Of a stretch of 43,185 nucleotides of DNA, positions 25,189 to 33,715 are shown piece after piece. The notes under the pieces were generated by a model that had not been told where the DNA came from, did not search any database, and saw nothing but the letters and a program-made list of their open reading frames with translations. Numbering within the stretch: position 1 is the stretch's first letter; each line of letters begins with the position of its first letter. A program made the position numbers and the translations under genes. This DNA comes from Alphaproteobacteria bacterium UBA2903 (lineage in GTDB: Bacteria > Pseudomonadota > Alphaproteobacteria > CAAGCB01 > CAG-977): positions 1-43,185 of the forward strand of contig DEDN01000002.1 of the NCBI GenBank assembly GCA_002349565.1. Reading direction: 5' to 3'.

Positions 25189-26487
25189 TTGGCTGGAACG
25201 ACAATACCGACGGATGCCGAGTCTGCTTTTTTGAATATGCTGAATCGCTTGAACGGTTCTCGGCAGAATGTCGTGGTGCTGTATTTAAAGCTGTCCGCTC
25301 TGTCCCCCGCCAACAAAACGCCGCAAAAAATCAAAACTTTTGCCGAACAGGTCAGAAACACCGCCGCGCAGGCGGGGCAGGTTGCGGCTTTTGTGTTGTC
25401 CAACCGCGATACGGCATTTGTTTTGAAAAATGTATTGCCCGAAACTTTGGACAACATAACGGGATTGGTGCGGCGCACTTTTCACGGCGACCACGCCTTA
25501 TACGATTCCAACATTGATTTGATTCACCGCTATTATTTGGAACGGGATTTCGCTGCCGTCAAAGCTTTGGCGGAACAGCGCGAAGCCGACCGCCGGCGGT
25601 TGGAAAAAACAGAGCAGGAAACCAAACCCGTGGCTTTGGCGCCCGAACATTTGGACGCGATTTTGCGCAATATTCAAGGCTTCAACATTTTGCGTTTGAT
25701 TCGCAGACAGGAAGCCATCCGTTTGGGCGCGTCGGGATTTTCCGGGCTGTTTTTGGAATATTTCACATCAACCGCCGATCTGAAAAAAGCCATAGCTCCC
25801 GACGTGGACGTGCTGTCGAACCGCTGGCTGTTTCAGTATTTGAGCGAAACGCTGGACAAGCGCATGTTGGGCATCAGCGCGGATCTGTTTTCCCATACGC
25901 CGAAAAAAATGTCTTTGAACCTGAACATATCGACATTGTTCACGCCGATGTTCGAGGATTTTTTGGCGCAAATGCCCGAACATTTGAAAATCGTCGTCGA
26001 AGTGCGTCTGATGGATATCATGCAAAACACCAAAAGCTTTATGACGGCGCGGGATTTGCTGCACGAAACGGGGAACGAGATTTTGATCGACGGCTTGACT
26101 CCGAATGCGTTTGAGTTCGTCGATTTCAGATTGTTCCGCCCCGACTTCGTTAAATTGAACTGGTCGTTCAAAGGCTGGAGCGCGGAAGACGAGGAAGCTT
26201 TGGCGAAAATGACCGATTCTTTTGACGCGGACAAAGTGATTTTGATGCGCGTCGAGGATGAAGAATCGCTGAAATGGGGATTGTCGCACGGCATTGACAA
26301 GTTTCAAGGCTATTTCATCGATTCCCTGACGGCGGCGGCATGCCGCAATTCCTGCCCGTACCGCGCCGAATGCGCGTCGCTGGCTCAATGCGTTGCATGC
26401 AAATCCCGCATTTCCGGGGCTGTCCGCGCGAAATGTCTGGATCGCAAACGGATCGACCGTTCGTTTGAAGACAATTTAAAGGGATAG
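25189..26487 (+). CDS. Degenerate GGDEF-EAL-like protein, first paralogue
   Basis: This 432-residue protein starts at TTG, supported by AAAGGGA 6 bases upstream. Residues ~27-100 resemble a worn GGDEF domain (RDTAFVL where GGDEF proteins have GGDEFAI). Residues ~160-380 follow the EAL fold order: FLEYF (E190, EAL position), SLNLNIS (N244), VVEVRLMD (E271), ILIDGL (D301 then Gly, against DDFG), FVKLNW (K322), ILMRVEDEES (Met353 where AEGVE has the catalytic Glu), DKFQGYF. Loss of the second Asp and of that Glu implies no phosphodiesterase activity; a c-di-GMP sensor or scaffold role is inference. The tail is Cys-rich (C385, C389, C395, C401, C404, C416), perhaps metal-binding. A paralogue follows 5 bp later. 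Confidence 0.65.
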   Translation: MAGTTIPTDAESAFLNMLNRLNGSRQNVVVLYLKLSALSPANKTPQKIKTFAEQVRNTAAQAGQVAAFVLSNRDTAFVLKNVLPETLDNITGLVRRTFHGDHALYDSNIDLIHRYYLERDFAAVKALAEQREADRRRLEKTEQETKPVALAPEHLDAILRNIQGFNILRLIRRQEAIRLGASGFSGLFLEYFTSTADLKKAIAPDVDVLSNRWLFQYLSETLDKRMLGISADLFSHTPKKMSLNLNISTLFTPMFEDFLAQMPEHLKIVVEVRLMDIMQNTKSFMTARDLLHETGNEILIDGLTPNAFEFVDFRLFRPDFVKLNWSFKGWSAEDEEALAKMTDSFDADKVILMRVEDEESLKWGLSHGIDKFQGYFIDSLTAAACRNSCPYRAECASLAQCVACKSRISGAVRAKCLDRKRIDRSFEDNLKG

Positions 26488-26492
26488 CCGCG

Positions 26493-27701
26493 ATGATCGC
26501 TCAGGAAGAACAGTTCCGCATTTATCTGCACGCGCCGCTGAAAGCGGAAACGCCGATGATTGTTTTGCAATTGAAGCTGTCCGCTTTGGATGCTTTTTCG
26601 CGTACGGACAACACGCTGGCGACCTTGATTCGAAACTTTAACGAAGCTTTGCATCCCGACGGAAAAGCGTTCGGTTTCCGCAACGACGACATCTTTATCG
26701 CGTATTCCCCGAAAATCAACGAAAATCAAATCAAGGCGTTGCTGATAAAAACGGGATTGTATTTTTCGGCGGATCCGAAAATCGAAAATCCCGAATCTTT
26801 GCAGAGGACGTTCGTTCTGCCCGCCGATCGTGACGCGCTGAATTACGAAACATCGCGCATCGAAGCGGCTCCGCCGTCGCGCGCGGATACGATGCCGAAC
26901 AAAGTTGCCGCCCGCAAGCGGTTTGTGCTGCCGCCCGTCGTCGCGGACAAGGAAAAAAAGCAGCTGACGCCCGCCGAATTGGCGCGAATCAGCAAAGCGT
27001 TGGCGAATACGGATTTTTCGAATATGATCCGCCGTCAGTTCGTCTGCGTTATTTTGGATGATATCGCGCCGTCCCCGATGTTTGAAGAAGTCTTTGTTTC
27101 CATTGCGGATTTGGGGGAAACGATTATGCCGAACGTGTCGTTGACCGCAACGCCGTGGCTGTTTCAGGATTTGACGGAAACGCTGGACAAGCGTGTTTTG
27201 ACAACGGTTTCGCGCCATGACGACGGGGCTTTTTACCGCGATTTTTCTCTGAATTTGAACGTGTCGTCCATTTTGTCCGAGGATTTCAAGTCTTTTGACA
27301 GCGGTATTCGTGAAAATATGAAAGCTTCCGTTGTTTTGGAACTGCAGCCGATCGACATCTTCAGCGATTTTTCAATGTATATGAAAGCGCGGGATTTTGC
27401 CCAAAGCTTGGGCTACAAAATTTGCATTGACGGTGTGTCCGCGCTGAATCTGCCGTTTGTCGACCGCGAAAAACTGGGGGCGGACTTTGTCAAGCTGACT
27501 TGGCAGCCCGATTTGCCCGAATTGGTCGTGCAGGACGAATCTTTGAAAGAAAACATCCTGTCCATCGGATCGAATCGCACGATCTTGTGTCGGGTCGATG
27601 ACGAAAAAGCGTTGAATTTCGCGAAAGAGTCAAACATCACCCTGCTGCAGGGACGGTATATTCAGCATTTGCTGAGTGCTTCGCCGCGCCGTCCCGTTTA
27701 A
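26493..27701 (+). CDS. Degenerate GGDEF-EAL-like protein, second paralogue
   Basis: This 402-residue protein is collinear with the preceding gene: IVLQLKLSALDAF against VVLYLKLSALSPA, WLFQDLTETLDKRVL against WLFQYLSETLDKRML, SLNLNVSSIL against SLNLNISTLF, ICIDGV against ILIDGL, DFVKLTW against DFVKLNW. NDDIFIAYS sits at the GGDEF position. The AEGVE Glu is replaced (ILCRVDDEKAL) and QGY is LQGRY, so it is also predicted to be inactive. It lacks the Cys-rich tail. The pair probably arose by tandem duplication and is likely to be made together, perhaps as a heterodimer (inference). Confidence 0.65.
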   Translation: MIAQEEQFRIYLHAPLKAETPMIVLQLKLSALDAFSRTDNTLATLIRNFNEALHPDGKAFGFRNDDIFIAYSPKINENQIKALLIKTGLYFSADPKIENPESLQRTFVLPADRDALNYETSRIEAAPPSRADTMPNKVAARKRFVLPPVVADKEKKQLTPAELARISKALANTDFSNMIRRQFVCVILDDIAPSPMFEEVFVSIADLGETIMPNVSLTATPWLFQDLTETLDKRVLTTVSRHDDGAFYRDFSLNLNVSSILSEDFKSFDSGIRENMKASVVLELQPIDIFSDFSMYMKARDFAQSLGYKICIDGVSALNLPFVDREKLGADFVKLTWQPDLPELVVQDESLKENILSIGSNRTILCRVDDEKALNFAKESNITLLQGRYIQHLLSASPRRPV

Positions 27702-27713
27702 CGGAGAACATTG

Positions 27714-28445
27714 ATGAACTACCAAATTCTCGGCGACGATATGCAGTATGTCGATTTTACTTTGCAATCGGGCGAATCCGTGCTGGGCGAACCCGGCGCG
27801 ATGATGTTCAAGGACGCGGGCATTCGAATGGAAGCGATGCTCGGCACGGGGAAAAATCAAGGGTTTTTCAAAAAACTGTTCGGCGCGGGCAAACGCGTTT
27901 TGACAGGGGAAAATATGTTTTTAACGGGGTTTGAAAATACGGACGACACTCCGCGGCGCATCGCCTTTTCCGCGCCGTACCCCGGAAAAGTTCTGCCGCT
28001 GGATTTGGCGCGGCTGGGCGGCGAGATCGTTTGTCAAAAGGACAGTTTCCTGTGTGCGGCGGGCGACATCGATATCGGCGTTTACTTTCAAAAAAAGATT
28101 TTGACCGCTTTGTTCGGCGGCGCGGGGTTTGTGATGCAGCGTCTGCACGGAAACGGAGTCGTTTTCGTCAACGCGGGCGGAACGGTCAAGGAAATCGATT
28201 TGCGCCCGATGCAGCGAATCCAAGCGGACGCGGGCTGTTTGGTCGGATTTCAGCCGTCCGTCGGGTTCGAAATCGTCGGCGCGGGCAATTTGAAAACGCA
28301 AATTCTGGGCGGGGAAGGGCTGTTTTTGGCGAACCTGACGGGACCGGGAAAAGTATGGCTGCAATCGCTGCCGTTCGCGCGTTTGGCGTCGCGATTTTTG
28401 CGCACGCCCGCCTTTCAAAATCGGATTCAGGGCGCGCGGGCTTGA
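27714..28445 (+). CDS. AIM24/TIGR00266 family protein
   Basis: This is a 243-residue protein of the AIM24 (TIGR00266) family, whose members form a trimeric beta-helix-like fold of unclear function. It starts MNYQILGDDMQYVDFTLQSGESV (read in two parts) with Gly-rich motifs including GEPGAMMF, GGAGFVMQRLHGNG and GFQPSVGFEI. ATG at 27714 has CGGAGA 6 bases upstream and is preferred to the TTG one codon earlier. It lies 12 bp after the second EAL-like gene and is probably in the same transcript. Confidence 0.8.
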   Translation: MNYQILGDDMQYVDFTLQSGESVLGEPGAMMFKDAGIRMEAMLGTGKNQGFFKKLFGAGKRVLTGENMFLTGFENTDDTPRRIAFSAPYPGKVLPLDLARLGGEIVCQKDSFLCAAGDIDIGVYFQKKILTALFGGAGFVMQRLHGNGVVFVNAGGTVKEIDLRPMQRIQADAGCLVGFQPSVGFEIVGAGNLKTQILGGEGLFLANLTGPGKVWLQSLPFARLASRFLRTPAFQNRIQGARA

Positions 28446-28472
28446 ATTTTTGCAAAAAATGCAAATATAGGC

Positions 28473-28502
28473 TTGACAAATCGCCGAATATCTGGCTATA
28501 AA
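28473..28502 (+). promoter_or_regulatory. Strong sigma-70-type promoter of rplU-rpmA
   Basis: TTGACA (28473-28478), an 18-bp spacer and TATAAA (28497-28502) precede the ribosomal protein genes. A small leader hairpin, gggca-gaaa-tgccc (28516-28529), follows and may be part of an L21-type autoregulatory leader (inference). Confidence 0.82.
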
Positions 28503-28557
28503 AGGCATCCTTTGTGGGCAGAAATGCCCGTGTTTTAGATTTTGAATGGTGGAAAAA

Positions 28558-28857
28558 ATGTTCGCAGTTATTAAGACAGGCGGCAAGCAGTACAAAGTCG
28601 CAAAAGACGACACGATTGTTGTTGAAAAGCTCAACGCAGAAATCGGTTCTACTGTGACATTTGACAATGTGCTTGCCCTCGACGAAAAAATCGGAACGCC
28701 GACGATTGCCGGTGCCAAAGTTTCCGCGAAGGTTATCAAGCAGACCCGCGACGACACGGTTATCGTTTTCAAAAAGAAACGCCGTCAGGGTTATCGCCGT
28801 AAAAACGGTCATCGTCAGTACATCTCGATTGTCAAGATTACCGACATCGCTGAATAA
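28558..28857 (+). CDS. rplU: 50S ribosomal protein L21
   Basis: This is a 99-residue L21, a large-subunit protein that binds 23S rRNA. It begins MFAVIKTGGKQYKVAKDD and contains FKKKRRQGYRRKNGHRQ, both family hallmarks. ATG at 28558 is chosen because it gives the canonical N-terminus and follows GGTGGA; the upstream in-frame ATG at 28546 would add four residues. It is first in the usual rplU-rpmA pair. Confidence 0.95.
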   Translation: MFAVIKTGGKQYKVAKDDTIVVEKLNAEIGSTVTFDNVLALDEKIGTPTIAGAKVSAKVIKQTRDDTVIVFKKKRRQGYRRKNGHRQYISIVKITDIAE

Positions 28858-28875
28858 GAAAAGGGAGAGTATTCC

Positions 28876-29127
28876 ATGGCACACAAGAAAGCAGGCGGCA
28901 GCACCAGAAACGGACGCGATTCCGAAGGACGTCGTTTGGGTTTGAAAAAATCCGGCGGTCAGGCTGTTATCCCGGGAAACATCATTGTTCGTCAGCGCGG
29001 CACGAAATACCGCACGGGTGAAAATGTCGGTTTGGGTCGCGATCACACGATTTTTGCGACTGCCGAAGGTCGTGTCGAATTCACGCGCAAAGCGGGCGAC
29101 AGAGTTTACGTTTCCGTCGTGAAGTAA
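28876..29127 (+). CDS. rpmA: 50S ribosomal protein L27
   Basis: This is an 83-residue L27 whose N-terminus reaches the peptidyl transferase centre. It begins MAHKKAGGSTRNGRDSEG directly, without the cleaved extension found in Firmicutes, and contains GLGRDHTIFA. AGGGAGAG precedes the start. It lies 18 bp after rplU and is followed by a terminator. Confidence 0.96.
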   Translation: MAHKKAGGSTRNGRDSEGRRLGLKKSGGQAVIPGNIIVRQRGTKYRTGENVGLGRDHTIFATAEGRVEFTRKAGDRVYVSVVK

Positions 29128-29150
29128 GCACATAAAAAGGCTTTTATTTC

Positions 29151-29183
29151 AAAGGGGAGTGGTCTATTCACCATTCCCCTTTT
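29151..29183 (+). terminator. Rho-independent terminator after rpmA
   Basis: The stem aaaggggagtgg (29151-29162) pairs with ccattcccctttt (from 29171) with one G-T pair and an 8-nt loop, ending in TTTT. It separates rplU-rpmA from obgE. Confidence 0.85.
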
Positions 29184-29207
29184 GTCGTACAAAACAGAGG
29201 GGCTTTT

Positions 29208-30248
29208 ATGAAATTCCTTGACCAAGCGAAAATCTACTTGAAATCGGGCGACGGCGGCAACGGGTGTTGCGCTTTTCGCCGCGAAAAGTATATCGAATTC
29301 GGCGGTCCGAACGGCGGAAACGGCGGACGCGGCGGCGACGTTATTTTTGAAGCCGTGCCGAATCTGAATACTTTAATCGATTTTCGCTACCGCCAGCATT
29401 TCAAAGCCGAACGCGGTCATCATGGCGAAGGAAGCGATTGCACGGGGGCCAAAGGACAGAACTTGATTATCAAAGTTCCCGTCGGTACGGAAATCGTCGC
29501 CGAAGACGGTGAAACCATCATCAAAGACATGATGATTCCCTATGAACGCTTTACGATTGCCAAAGGCGGCGACGGCGGATTCGGCAACGCGGCGTACAAA
29601 ACATCGACGAACCAAGCTCCGCGCCGCGCCGATCCGGGCTGGCCGGGGGAAGAAATGTGGGTGTGGCTGCGTTTGAAAATGATTGCCGATGTCGGACTGG
29701 TCGGATTCCCGAACTCGGGCAAATCGACGTTTTTGGCTTCCGTCAGCGGGGCGAAACCCAAAATCGCGGACTATCCGTTTACGACGTTGCATCCGAATTT
29801 GGGCATCGCGCGAATCGACGACGACGAAATGCTGATTGCCGACATTCCGGGATTGATTGAAGGCGCGCACGAAGGCGTCGGTCTGGGCGACCGTTTCTTG
29901 CGCCACGTCGAACGGTGCGCGGTTTTACTGCACTTGGTCGACGGAACGGAGGAAGACGTTGCGGGACGCTACAAAGCGATTCGCAAGGAGCTGAAGCTTT
30001 ATTCCAAAACCCTTGCCGCCAAGCATGAAATCGTCGTTTTGAACAAAATCGACGCTTTATTGCCCGAAGAAGTCGAAGAAAAGGTGAAAGCTTTGCAAAA
30101 AGCCGCCCGCCGCAAGCCTCTGACGATGTCGGGCGTGGCGCGCACGGGAACCAAGGAAGTGTTGCGCAAGCTGCTGCCGTATGTATTGGATTTGCGCCGG
30201 CAACGCGACGAATCGGCGGTTAAGGGCTTTGATGATCATGACGAATAA
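29208..30248 (+). CDS. obgE: GTPase ObgE/CgtA
   Basis: This is a 346-residue Obg GTPase for late 50S assembly and stress control. The Gly-rich N-terminal Obg domain (LKSGDGGNGCCAFRREK, NGGNGGRGGDV) is followed by the G domain with G1 GFPNSGKST, FTTLHPNLG, DIPGLIEGAHEG and NKID. It is near the minimal family length, with a short C-terminal tail. It has AGAGGGG before the ATG and overlaps the proB start by 17 bp. Confidence 0.95.
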   Translation: MKFLDQAKIYLKSGDGGNGCCAFRREKYIEFGGPNGGNGGRGGDVIFEAVPNLNTLIDFRYRQHFKAERGHHGEGSDCTGAKGQNLIIKVPVGTEIVAEDGETIIKDMMIPYERFTIAKGGDGGFGNAAYKTSTNQAPRRADPGWPGEEMWVWLRLKMIADVGLVGFPNSGKSTFLASVSGAKPKIADYPFTTLHPNLGIARIDDDEMLIADIPGLIEGAHEGVGLGDRFLRHVERCAVLLHLVDGTEEDVAGRYKAIRKELKLYSKTLAAKHEIVVLNKIDALLPEEVEEKVKALQKAARRKPLTMSGVARTGTKEVLRKLLPYVLDLRRQRDESAVKGFDDHDE

Positions 30249-31368
30249 GTCGCCGTTGAAATCCGCCAAGCGCATTGTGTTGAAAATCGGATCGTCCCTG
30301 CTGGTTGACGAAACGACGGGGCGGATTAAAAGCACTTGGCTGAACGCGCTTGCCGACGATATTTTGGCGGCGCGCAAGCAGGGGCGTGAAATCGTTATTG
30401 TCACGTCGGGCGCGGGGGCGGTCGGGCGCAAAGTGCTGGGGTTGCCGTCGGGCAAGCTTCCTTTGCCGCAAAAACAGGCGGCGGCGGCGGTCGGTCAAAT
30501 CCGTCTGGCGCGCGCGTATCAAACAATTTTGGCGGAACGCGGACTGGATGTCGCGCAGGTTTTGCTGACTTTGGACGATTCGGAAAGCCGCACGCGCTAT
30601 CTGAACGCGGGCAACACGCTGAACACTTTGCTGGAAATCGGCGTTGTTCCCGTCATCAACGAAAACGACACGGTGGCGACGACGGAAATCAAAGTCGGCG
30701 ACAACGACCGTTTGGCGGCGCGCGTGGCGCAAATGATCAGCGCGGATACCTTGATTATTTTTTCGGACATCAAAGGGCTTTACACCGCCAATCCGCGCAA
30801 AGACCCGAACGCCGTCTTGGTTCCCGTAGTTGAAAAAATGACCAAGGAAATCGACGCGATGGCGGACGGCGCGGGGTCGTCCGTCGGCACGGGCGGCATG
30901 GCGACGAAGCTGTTGGCGGCGCACCTTTGCACCGAAGCGGGCTGTACGATGGCGATTGCTTTGGGAACCGAGCTGTATCCCTTGACCCGTTTGGAAAAAA
31001 CGAACGAATGTACTTGGTTTTTGGCGGACAAAACGCCGCTTTCCGCGCGTAAAAAGTGGATTGCGGGCGCGATAAAGCCGCGCGGCACTTTGGTTTTGGA
31101 TGCGGGCGCGGTCAAAGCTTTGGAACGCGGCAAAAGCCTGCTTCCCGCGGGAATCAAAGCGGTCAAAGGCAACTTTGCCCACGGCGACGCGGTGATTCTT
31201 GAAGACGAGAACGGCGTTTTTCTGGGCAAAGGGCTGGTGTCCTATTCGGCGCAGGAAGCGGCGCTGATTGCGGGCAAGCGCACCAACGAAATCGAAAAAG
31301 TTTTGGGCTATCACGGGTCGGACGAAATCGTTCACCGCGATAACCTGTTTGCGGAAAAAAAGGGATGA
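30232..31368 (+). CDS. proB: Glutamate 5-kinase
   Basis: This 378-residue enzyme phosphorylates glutamate in the first step of proline synthesis. The kinase domain begins KRIVLKIGSSLLV and includes IVTSGAGAVG, INENDTVAT and GVGTGGMATK-like (SVGTGGMATKLLAA) motifs. A C-terminal PUA domain (from about residue 285, GTLVLDAGAVKAL) is complete. ATG at 30232 is favoured by AAGGG 5 bases upstream; 30238 is an alternative two codons in. It is followed 3 bp later by proA. Confidence 0.95.
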   Translation: MIMTNKSPLKSAKRIVLKIGSSLLVDETTGRIKSTWLNALADDILAARKQGREIVIVTSGAGAVGRKVLGLPSGKLPLPQKQAAAAVGQIRLARAYQTILAERGLDVAQVLLTLDDSESRTRYLNAGNTLNTLLEIGVVPVINENDTVATTEIKVGDNDRLAARVAQMISADTLIIFSDIKGLYTANPRKDPNAVLVPVVEKMTKEIDAMADGAGSSVGTGGMATKLLAAHLCTEAGCTMAIALGTELYPLTRLEKTNECTWFLADKTPLSARKKWIAGAIKPRGTLVLDAGAVKALERGKSLLPAGIKAVKGNFAHGDAVILEDENGVFLGKGLVSYSAQEAALIAGKRTNEIEKVLGYHGSDEIVHRDNLFAEKKG

Positions 31369-31371
31369 GCC

Positions 31372-32607
31372 ATGCGTGAAATGGGATTGAAAGCCAAAGC
31401 GGCGGAGCGGATTCTGGCAACCGTTCCGACGGCGCAAAAAAACAAAGCTTTGCTGGCAGCGGCGGACGCGATGGAACAGGGCGCGGAGGAGCTGCTGGCG
31501 GCGAACAAGCTTGACATGGACGCTTTGTCCCCCGAAACATCTGCGGCGATGCGCGACCGTTTGCTGCTGACCCCCGAACGAATCGCGGGCATAGTCAAAG
31601 GCGTTCGCGAAATTGCGGCTTTGCCCGATCCCGTGGGACGGATTTTGGCGGAATGGACGCGTCCGAACGGCTTGAAAATCCGCCGCGTCGCCGTTCCTTT
31701 GGGCGTTATCGGCGTGATTTACGAAAGCCGCCCGAACGTTACAGCCGACGCGGGGGCTTTGTGCTTCAAGTCGGGCAACGCGGTGATTTTGCGCGGCGGT
31801 TCGGACAGCTTTCATTCGTCGATGAAAATCACCGAGTTTCTGCACGCGGGACTGAAAGCGGCGGGATTGCCGCAAGACTGCATACAATCCGTTCCGACGA
31901 CCGATCGCGCCGCCGTGGGTGAAATGCTGAAGCTGGACGACTGCATCGACGTTATCGTTCCGCGCGGCGGCAAATCGCTGATTCAGCGCATTACGGAGGA
32001 AAGCAGAATTCCCTTGTTCAAGCATTTGAACGGCATTTGCCATACTTACGTCCACCAATCCGCCGATTTGGAAAAAGCGCGCAAAGTTGTTTTAAACGCG
32101 AAAATGCGCCGCACGGGAACGTGCAATTCGACGGAAACGATTCTGGTCGACGAAGCGGTAAAAGGGACGCACTTGCCCGCGATTGTTCGGGATTTGCTGG
32201 ACGCGGGGTGCGAAGTGCGCGGCGACGAAGCGGTGCGGGCGGTCGATTCGCGCGTTGTTCCCGCCGTTGCCGAAGATTGGGATACGGAATATTTGGCTCC
32301 GATTGTCTCGATTCGCGTGGTCAAGGATATTGACGAAGCTTTGAATCACATCGCTTTGCACAGCTCGCAGCACACCGAATCGATTTTGACCGAAGACAAA
32401 GCAGCGGCGGACAAGTTTTTGGCGCACGTCGACAGCGCGGTCGTTATGGTCAACGCGTCGACGCAGTTCTGCGACGGCGGCGAATTCGGCATGGGCGCGG
32501 AAATCGGCATAGCGACGGGGCGTCTGCACGCGCGCGGTCCCATCGGGCTGGAGCAATTAACGACTTTCAAATATCAGGTGTACGGTGACGGGCAAGTTCG
32601 GGCGTAA
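31372..32607 (+). CDS. proA: Gamma-glutamyl phosphate reductase
   Basis: This 411-residue NADPH-dependent reductase performs the second step of proline synthesis. It shows VPLGVIGVIYESRPNVTADAG (in two halves), LRGGSDSFHSS, VPRGGKSLI and the active-site Cys in RRTGTCNSTET, with GRLHARGPIGLEQLTTFK at the C-terminus. It directly follows proB and its end overlaps nadD by 23 bp. Confidence 0.96.
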   Translation: MREMGLKAKAAERILATVPTAQKNKALLAAADAMEQGAEELLAANKLDMDALSPETSAAMRDRLLLTPERIAGIVKGVREIAALPDPVGRILAEWTRPNGLKIRRVAVPLGVIGVIYESRPNVTADAGALCFKSGNAVILRGGSDSFHSSMKITEFLHAGLKAAGLPQDCIQSVPTTDRAAVGEMLKLDDCIDVIVPRGGKSLIQRITEESRIPLFKHLNGICHTYVHQSADLEKARKVVLNAKMRRTGTCNSTETILVDEAVKGTHLPAIVRDLLDAGCEVRGDEAVRAVDSRVVPAVAEDWDTEYLAPIVSIRVVKDIDEALNHIALHSSQHTESILTEDKAAADKFLAHVDSAVVMVNASTQFCDGGEFGMGAEIGIATGRLHARGPIGLEQLTTFKYQVYGDGQVRA

Positions 32608-33175
32608 AAAAATAGGGCTTTTGGGCGGGTCGTTCAATCCCGCGCACAGCGGTCATCTGTATATCAGCCGTCAAGCATTGGAGCTGTTGGACTTGGACGA
32701 AGTGTGGTGGCTGATTTCCCCGCAAAATCCGTTAAAGTCGACGGAAGGCATGGCGGAATTTCCCCGCCGTTTCGACAGCGCGGTCAAAATCGCCGCCGCC
32801 GAACCGCGTATTGTCGTTTCGGATATTGAATGTACTTTTCAAACGCGCTATACGGTCGATACGATTCGCTGTCTGAAAGAACGCTTTCCCGACATTGATT
32901 TCGTGTGGCTGATGGGGGCGGACAACCTCATCGGATTTCACCGCTGGCGGGAATGGCGCACAATCATGCGTTCGGTTCCGATAGCGGTGTTTGCCCGCAA
33001 AACGTATCGGATTCGGGCTTTGCACGGGCGGGCGGCGAACTGTTTCCGCCTGTATCGCGTTCCGTCGGAACAGGCGGATTTGCTGGCGTCCATGCGCGCG
33101 CCGGCGTGGACTTTCCTGCCGATTCGGGTGCATCCCGCTTCGGCGACGGAAATCAGAAACAAGGGTTTGTTTTAA
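32585..33175 (+). CDS. nadD: Nicotinate-nucleotide adenylyltransferase
   Basis: This 196-residue enzyme joins nicotinate mononucleotide and ATP to form NaAD. The nucleotidyltransferase motif is GGSFNPAHSGHLYIS, with LMGADNLIGFHRW in the middle and the second conserved motif near ASATEIRNKGLF. The start is GTG at 32585 inside proA, since no internal ATG precedes the catalytic motif. It lies in the usual order proA-nadD-rsfS-rlmH. Confidence 0.93.
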   Translation: MTGKFGRKKIGLLGGSFNPAHSGHLYISRQALELLDLDEVWWLISPQNPLKSTEGMAEFPRRFDSAVKIAAAEPRIVVSDIECTFQTRYTVDTIRCLKERFPDIDFVWLMGADNLIGFHRWREWRTIMRSVPIAVFARKTYRIRALHGRAANCFRLYRVPSEQADLLASMRAPAWTFLPIRVHPASATEIRNKGLF

Positions 33176-33187
33176 GGAGATTTGACG

Positions 33188-33715
33188 ATGGCAACGAAAA
33201 AAACGGATTCCGCGGAAAAAAAGACCAAACAGACGGTCAAAAAAGCCGTAAAGGAAGCCAAAAAAACGGCGAAAAAGGAAACCGAAAAGAAAGAAATCAA
33301 AAAAACGGTCAAAAAAGCCGTTAAAAAGATTCTGAAAGACACCAAAAAACAGGTCAAAAAAGCGGAAAAAGAAAACGCCGCCGCCGTGAAAATGGTGGAC
33401 TTGATTGAAAAAACGCTGACGGCGGGCAAAGCCGAAGACGTGGTCGTGCTGGACTTGACGGGCAAAACGGCTTTGGCGGATTACTTGGTCGTCGCGACGG
33501 GGCGTTCCCCGCGTCATGTCACCGCTTTGGCGGAACAGGTGCAGATGCGCTTGAAAAAAACGGGCGTTCCCGCTCAGCTGGAGGGCGAAGACGTCGGCGA
33601 TTGGGTGATTGTGGACGCGGGCGACGTGATTGTGCATGTCTTCCACCCCGAAACGCGCGACTTGTACCGCATTGAAGAACTGTGGGGCGGCGAAACCCCG
33701 CACCGCGCGAAGTAA
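33188..33715 (+). CDS. rsfS: Ribosomal silencing factor RsfS with Lys-rich extension
   Basis: This is a 175-residue protein. The C-terminal ~105 residues (from MVDLIEKTL, about residue 69) form the RsfS domain that binds L14 and blocks subunit joining in starvation: VLDLTGKTALADYLVVATGRS, then GDWVIVDAGDVIVHVFHPETR and YRIEELWG. The first ~66 residues are unlike RsfS: nearly all Lys, Ala, Thr, Glu in KKAVKEAKKTAKK-type repeats similar to histone-H1-like tails. AAGGAG lies 7 bases before ATG 33188, so the tail is translated unless a later start is used. Confidence 0.92.
   Translation: MATKKTDSAEKKTKQTVKKAVKEAKKTAKKETEKKEIKKTVKKAVKKILKDTKKQVKKAEKENAAAVKMVDLIEKTLTAGKAEDVVVLDLTGKTALADYLVVATGRSPRHVTALAEQVQMRLKKTGVPAQLEGEDVGDWVIVDAGDVIVHVFHPETRDLYRIEELWGGETPHRAK

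Noticed and set aside
30220..32058. Open frame of 612 codons opposite proB-proA
   Set aside because: The same antisense effect over two certain genes; the translation is Arg/Gln/Phe-rich without motifs.
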